From DASQWC01 sp035640475 (GTDB lineage: Bacteria; Actinomycetota; JAICYB01), in contig DASQWC010000053.1 in NCBI GenBank assembly GCA_035640475.1, forward strand, positions 1 through 17,000: DNA of 17,000 nucleotides, given 5' to 3'. A program made the translations under genes and the position numbers. Below the pieces are notes generated by a model. The model ran no database searches, was not told where the DNA came from, and saw only the letters and a program-made list of their open reading frames with translations. Positions 13,934 to 17,000 of the stretch are shown piece after piece (positions within the stretch are counted from its first letter, which is position 1; each line of letters starts with the position of its first letter).

Positions 13934-14574
13934 GAGGACTTTCGCCTCTTCGGCTTGGGCGGGTTGAACGACTCGTAGGTTCCCGTGTCGCCGATCCGCA
14001 ACACTCGCGGGAAGCCCATACCGAACGCAACGGCGCTGACCGACGCCGTGTCGACGTTCAGGCGCTGGAACAGATCGAGGTGCAGGCCGAGGTAGTGAGC
14101 GAGGATCACCTTGATCATGTCCGCGTGTGAGAAGACGGCGACGACACCTCGCCTGTGGCGCGTGCGGATCTCGTCGATCGTCTCCACCCCACGGCGCTGG
14201 AGCTCGAGAATGCTCTCGCCGCCGCCGGGGAAGCGGGCCTGCGACGGGACGAGTTGCACGGTCCGCCAAAGCGGCGTCTTCGCGAGCGAGCGGAACGTGC
14301 GTCCCTGCCAAGAGCCGTACCGGACCTCACCGAGCTTCTCTACAACCTTGATCTCGAGCCGGCGTCCGCTCGAGACGGCCTCGGCCGTCTCGAGGCAGCG
14401 TTCGAGCGGCGACGAATAGATCGCGTTCAGCCGGACGCCCTCGAGCCGCTCGCCGAGTCGCTTGGCCTCGTCACGTCCGCCGGCGCTCAGGTGAACACCG
14501 GGCGTCCAGCCGTAGAGCCGCCCGGGCTTGTACTCGGCCGCGGCGTGGCGAATCAGCAGGACGAGCGGGCTCAC
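13930..14574 (-). CDS. Histidine-phosphatase-superfamily protein, MSMEG_4193-type phosphomutase
   Basis: The product has 214 residues. The phosphate-accepting H10 lies in LLIRHAAAE; the usual RHG is RHA here. Other pocket parts are YSSPLERCLETAE with its arginine, a conserved glutamate region LGEVRYGSWQGR and the second catalytic histidine in VFSHADMIK. The GRLYGWTPGVHLSAGG stretch is typical of the MSMEG_4193 group (TIGR03848, from memory). These enzymes are annotated as phosphatases or phosphomutases, but no substrate is known. The GTG start at 14574 overlaps the hflX stop as GTGA, and the stop overlaps the DUF3090 start the same way. The C-terminal PKPKRRKSS is strongly basic. Superfamily membership is firm; mutase versus phosphatase activity is undecided. 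Confidence 0.9.
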   Translation of the reverse strand: MSPLVLLIRHAAAEYKPGRLYGWTPGVHLSAGGRDEAKRLGERLEGVRLNAIYSSPLERCLETAEAVSSGRRLEIKVVEKLGEVRYGSWQGRTFRSLAKTPLWRTVQLVPSQARFPGGGESILELQRRGVETIDEIRTRHRRGVVAVFSHADMIKVILAHYLGLHLDLFQRLNVDTASVSAVAFGMGFPRVLRIGDTGTYESFNPPKPKRRKSS

Positions 14575-15899
14575 CGCACGAGGAACGGCTCGAGTGTGTT
14601 GAGGTCGACAGGTCGCGCGCGCACGCGGACGCGGACACCCTGATCGGTATGCGTTGCCTCGACGACGCGTCCGGAGTCGTGCAGGCGCGCGAGCAACGTC
14701 CCCTGCGCGTAGGGCAGCACCGCCTCAACCTCAACAGTCCGCGCTTCCAACCGGGCCGAGATCGCGGCCAACAGCTCCTCCACACCGTCACCCGTCACTG
14801 CGGAGATAGCCACGGCGTCCGGGAAACGCTCGCGAATACGCCGGCGGGAGGCTTCATCGAGCATGTCGATCTTGTTGAGCGCGATCAATCTTGGCACTTC
14901 CGTCGCACCGATCTCCGCGAGCACCTCGTCGACTGCGGCGATATCGCCGTCGGGTTGCGGGTGCGACACATCGACGACATGCACGAGGAGCTCCGCGCTC
15001 GCCACCTGCTCGAGTGTCGACTGGAACGCCTCCACGAGTCCGTGTGGAAGCTTTCGAATGAAGCCGACGGTGTCGCTCAGGACGACCGGCCGGCGCGTCG
15101 GCAACCGCAAACGGCGCGCGGTCGGATCGAGCGTTGAGAACAACCGGTCTTCGACGGCCACACCGGCTTGGGTCAGATAGTTCAGCAGCGTCGACTTCCC
15201 GGCGTTCGTGTAGCCGACGAGCGAGACGGTCGGGACGCGCTCCTCGCGATGCGCGCGCGAGCGTGCGCGGCGCTTGCCGAGGACATCCAGCTCCTTGCGG
15301 AGCTTCACGATCCGTCGCTCGATGCGGCGGCGGTCGATCTCGAGCTGCGTCTCACCGGGACCGCGCGTCCCGATGGGAGCCCGGCCCCCACCGCCTCCCC
15401 GGCCCCCGCCGCCGCTGGCGCCGCCGATCCGCGAGAGCGCTTCACCCCAGCCGCGCAAGCGAGGCAAGCCGTACGTCAGCTGGGCGAGCTCGACCTGTTT
15501 ACGACCTTCGACCGACGTCGCGCGCTGCGCAAAGATGTCGAGGATCAAGATCGTGCGATCGATGACCTTTCCCGAGATCGTTTCTTCCAGGTTGCGAAGC
15601 TGAGCCGGAGCGAGCTCTTCGTCGAAGACGACGGTGTCGGCGCCGGTGAGCTTCAGCTCTTCGGCGACCTGCGCGACCTTTCCTTTTCCGATGAACGTCG
15701 CCGGGTCCGGCTTCGCACGGCGCTGCAACACGCGACCGACGACCTCGCCGCCGGCCGAGCGGACCAGGGCCTCGAGCTCGTCGAGGCTCTGCTCGACGGC
15801 ATCGACACCGGCACCGTCGAGCTGCACGCCGACGATGACGACGCGCTCCTCGGCGTCGGCCTCACTGGCCAGTGTTGGGATGTCGCGAAGCTCGGGCAC
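14571..15899 (-). CDS. hflX: GTPase HflX
   Basis: The full-length 442-residue protein carries the HflX N-terminal domain (RAKPDPATFIGKGKV, DEELAPAQLRNLE, ILDIFAQRA), a glycine-rich stretch before GTRGPGETQLEIDRRRI and the long helical linker. The G domain follows: G1 GYTNAGKST at 229-237, DTVGF at 276-280 and NKID at 342-345. HflX binds the large ribosomal subunit, splits stalled or hibernating 70S ribosomes and hydrolyses GTP. The glycine run (GGGGRGGGGG) is longer than in many relatives. Start at GTG 15899: an in-frame stop lies four codons upstream, so no earlier start exists. There is no ribosome site, and TAGTCT ends 6 nt before the GTG, consistent with a leaderless transcript. It is the first gene of a four-gene operon. 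Confidence 0.96.
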   Translation of the reverse strand: MPELRDIPTLASEADAEERVVIVGVQLDGAGVDAVEQSLDELEALVRSAGGEVVGRVLQRRAKPDPATFIGKGKVAQVAEELKLTGADTVVFDEELAPAQLRNLEETISGKVIDRTILILDIFAQRATSVEGRKQVELAQLTYGLPRLRGWGEALSRIGGASGGGGRGGGGGRAPIGTRGPGETQLEIDRRRIERRIVKLRKELDVLGKRRARSRAHREERVPTVSLVGYTNAGKSTLLNYLTQAGVAVEDRLFSTLDPTARRLRLPTRRPVVLSDTVGFIRKLPHGLVEAFQSTLEQVASAELLVHVVDVSHPQPDGDIAAVDEVLAEIGATEVPRLIALNKIDMLDEASRRRIRERFPDAVAISAVTGDGVEELLAAISARLEARTVEVEAVLPYAQGTLLARLHDSGRVVEATHTDQGVRVRVRARPVDLNTLEPFLVR

Positions 15900-15905
15900 G
15901 TTGAA

Positions 15906-15911
15906 AGACTA
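15906..15911 (-). promoter_or_regulatory. Possible -10 element of the hflX operon
   Basis: On the minus strand TAGTCT (TAnnnT pattern) ends 6 nt before the GTG at 15899. The whole gap to the divergent gene is 22 bp, so the rest of the promoter would lie inside that gene. A leaderless message is implied; no -35 is recognisable. Confidence 0.35.
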
Positions 15912-15921
15912 GGATGAAGCC

Positions 15922-16884
15922 ATGCTCGGCGTGGCGTTGCGGGACTCCGGGCTTCGCCTCTCGGATCTCACCGCGCTCGCACGCGCCGCCGACGACGCCG
16001 GTTACGCGAGCGTCTGGGCTCCCGAGGTCGGATCACGAGATGCGATCGTCTTGTCCGCGCTGTACGGATCGGTCACTCGCCGCACGACCGTCGGCACCGG
16101 TGTCATTCCGGTCTTCTCCCGCAACGTCGGCGCATTGAGCCTGGCGGCGGCCGCCGCGGCTGAAGCGTCAGATGGACGTTTCGTTCTCGGCATCGGAGCT
16201 GGGCACCGCTTCACCGCCGAGGCCTGGTACGGCGGGAAGTGGCAAAAGCCGAGAGCCCGCATGCGCGAGACGATCGAGGTGCTTCGCCGGATCTTCTCCG
16301 GCGAGCGCGTCTCACACAACGGGACGCTTCGTCTCGACGGCTTTCATCTGGGATCCACGCCGCCGGAGATCCCGATTTATATCGGCGGCCTCACGCCGGC
16401 CACGCTGCGACTCGCGGGCGAGGTTGCCGACGGTGTGATCCTGAACTGGCTCCCGACGGACGGCATCGAGAAGGCGGCACTGCTCGCACGCGAGTCCGCG
16501 GCCGATGCGGGACGGCGCGTCCGCGTCATCGCCTACGTCCGTACGGCGGTCGTCGACCATCCGGCGCAAGAGCACGACGCACGCGTCGCGCTCCGCGAGC
16601 AGACATACGCGTACCTCAGCCTTCCGAACTACGCGAACTCCGTTCGGCAGGTCGGCTTCGGCCACGAGCTGGACGACATGGCGGCGGGCCGGGAAAAGGC
16701 CATCGACACACTCGTCGACGCGCTGTGCGCGTGGGGTGATGCAACGGCTGCGCGAAAGACGATCGGCGCATACATCGACGCCGGCATCGATTCGGTGATC
16801 GTCTACCCGGTTCCCTTCGGCGACGATCCGGCAACGAGCGTCTTGCGCACCATCCGGGCCCTGGCCGGGCCCTCAGCCCGGTGA
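15922..16884 (+). CDS. LLM-class flavin/F420-dependent oxidoreductase
   Basis: This 320-residue TIM-barrel protein belongs to the luciferase-like group. Diagnostic parts are the start LGVALRDSGLRLSDLTALARAADDAGYASVWAPE, TVGTGVIPVFSRNVGALSLAAAAAAEASDGRFVLGIGAGH, the WQKPRARMRETIEVLRRIFSG helix, PIYIGGLTPATLRLAGEVADGVILNW, and a late YIDAGIDSVIVYPVP strand. The actinobacterial context and the GVIPVFSRN segment favour F420 as cofactor, but FMN cannot be excluded. The substrate is unknown. ATG at 15922 has AGGA eight nt upstream. It diverges from hflX with only 22 bp between starts and ends one base from the convergent aminotransferase. Confidence 0.9.
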   Translation: MLGVALRDSGLRLSDLTALARAADDAGYASVWAPEVGSRDAIVLSALYGSVTRRTTVGTGVIPVFSRNVGALSLAAAAAAEASDGRFVLGIGAGHRFTAEAWYGGKWQKPRARMRETIEVLRRIFSGERVSHNGTLRLDGFHLGSTPPEIPIYIGGLTPATLRLAGEVADGVILNWLPTDGIEKAALLARESAADAGRRVRVIAYVRTAVVDHPAQEHDARVALREQTYAYLSLPNYANSVRQVGFGHELDDMAAGREKAIDTLVDALCAWGDATAARKTIGAYIDAGIDSVIVYPVPFGDDPATSVLRTIRALAGPSAR

Positions 16885-16885
16885 C

Positions 16886-17000
16886 CTAGCCGTAGATCTT
16901 CCCGATCCGCGCGATTCCTTCATCGAGCTCGTGGTCGGCCAGTGTCAGGGAGAAGCGTACGTAGCCTTCGCCCCGCTCGCCGTATCCGTTGCCCGGCGCG
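16886..17000 (-). CDS. Class I/II aminotransferase, C-terminal end only (DapL/DapC-like)
   Basis: The last 37 residues are visible, read from the right edge to a TAG at 16886-16888. APGNGYGERGEGYVRFSLTLAD contains the GEGYVRFSLT strand whose arginine binds the substrate carboxylate in PLP fold-type I enzymes. This form is common in LL-diaminopimelate or succinyldiaminopimelate aminotransferases, so a role in lysine and peptidoglycan precursor synthesis is likely. The bulk of the gene, including the PLP lysine, is outside the window, so the exact activity is undecided. Its stop lies one base from that of the LLM oxidoreductase. Confidence 0.8.
   Translation of the reverse strand, partial: APGNGYGERGEGYVRFSLTLADHELDEGIARIGKIYG

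Noticed and set aside
13934..14311. N-terminal extension of the DUF3090 protein by about 125 residues
   Set aside because: It overlaps the phosphomutase gene in another frame; the family begins at the GTG at 13933, which forms a GTGA overlap.
15390..15430. C-rich run as a regulatory or repeat element
   Set aside because: It encodes the glycine-rich linker of HflX, a normal feature of that family.

Overview
The window is GC-rich, densely packed bacterial DNA, most likely from an actinomycetote and probably a deep-branching, uncultured one. Three things point there: the hflX-linked trio of an MSMEG_4193-type phosphomutase, a DUF3090 protein and an SCO1664-type kinase-fold protein; a PknB-like membrane Ser/Thr kinase; and several genes that seem to be read from leaderless transcripts. 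No rRNA, tRNA, CRISPR array, insertion sequence or phage gene was seen. Base composition and coding style look uniform, so nothing suggests recent transfer.

Left part (1-4915): a methyltransferase cut by the window edge lies on the minus strand. A divergent single-pass Ser/Thr kinase follows. Next comes a tightly coupled plus-strand operon of a GT4 glycosyltransferase, a SAM methyltransferase and an (alpha/alpha)-toroid protein (prenyltransferase-like or six-hairpin-glycosidase-like). This looks like a glycoconjugate or envelope-glycolipid locus whose product is unknown.

Middle-left (4912-8591): a minus-strand run reads, in transcription order, MBL-fold hydrolase, FadA-type thiolase, SDR oxidoreductase and TylF/CmcI-like methyltransferase. 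Gaps and overlaps are small. The methyltransferase meets the toroid gene tail to tail, and the two stop codons share one CTAG.

Middle (8592-12683): a 103-residue orphan protein is framed by palindromes, a leader hairpin and a terminator hairpin. Three consecutive paralogous N-acetylmuramoyl-L-alanine amidases follow. Each has an N-terminal membrane anchor or signal, an SH3-like region, an Amidase_3 zinc domain and a conserved pair of cysteines. A large nested inverted repeat closes this block.

Right part (12684-17000): a minus-strand operon runs hflX, phosphomutase, DUF3090, SCO1664-like, and all three junctions are 4-nt GTGA stop/start overlaps. A divergent LLM-class oxidoreductase starts 22 bp from hflX and ends 1 bp from the C-terminal end of a class I/II aminotransferase (DapL/DapC-like) that continues beyond the window.

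The most interesting items are the triple amidase array with its predicted disulfide, the GTGA-coupled trio of unknown function next to hflX, the GT4/methyltransferase/toroid locus, and the structured regulatory surroundings of the small orphan gene.
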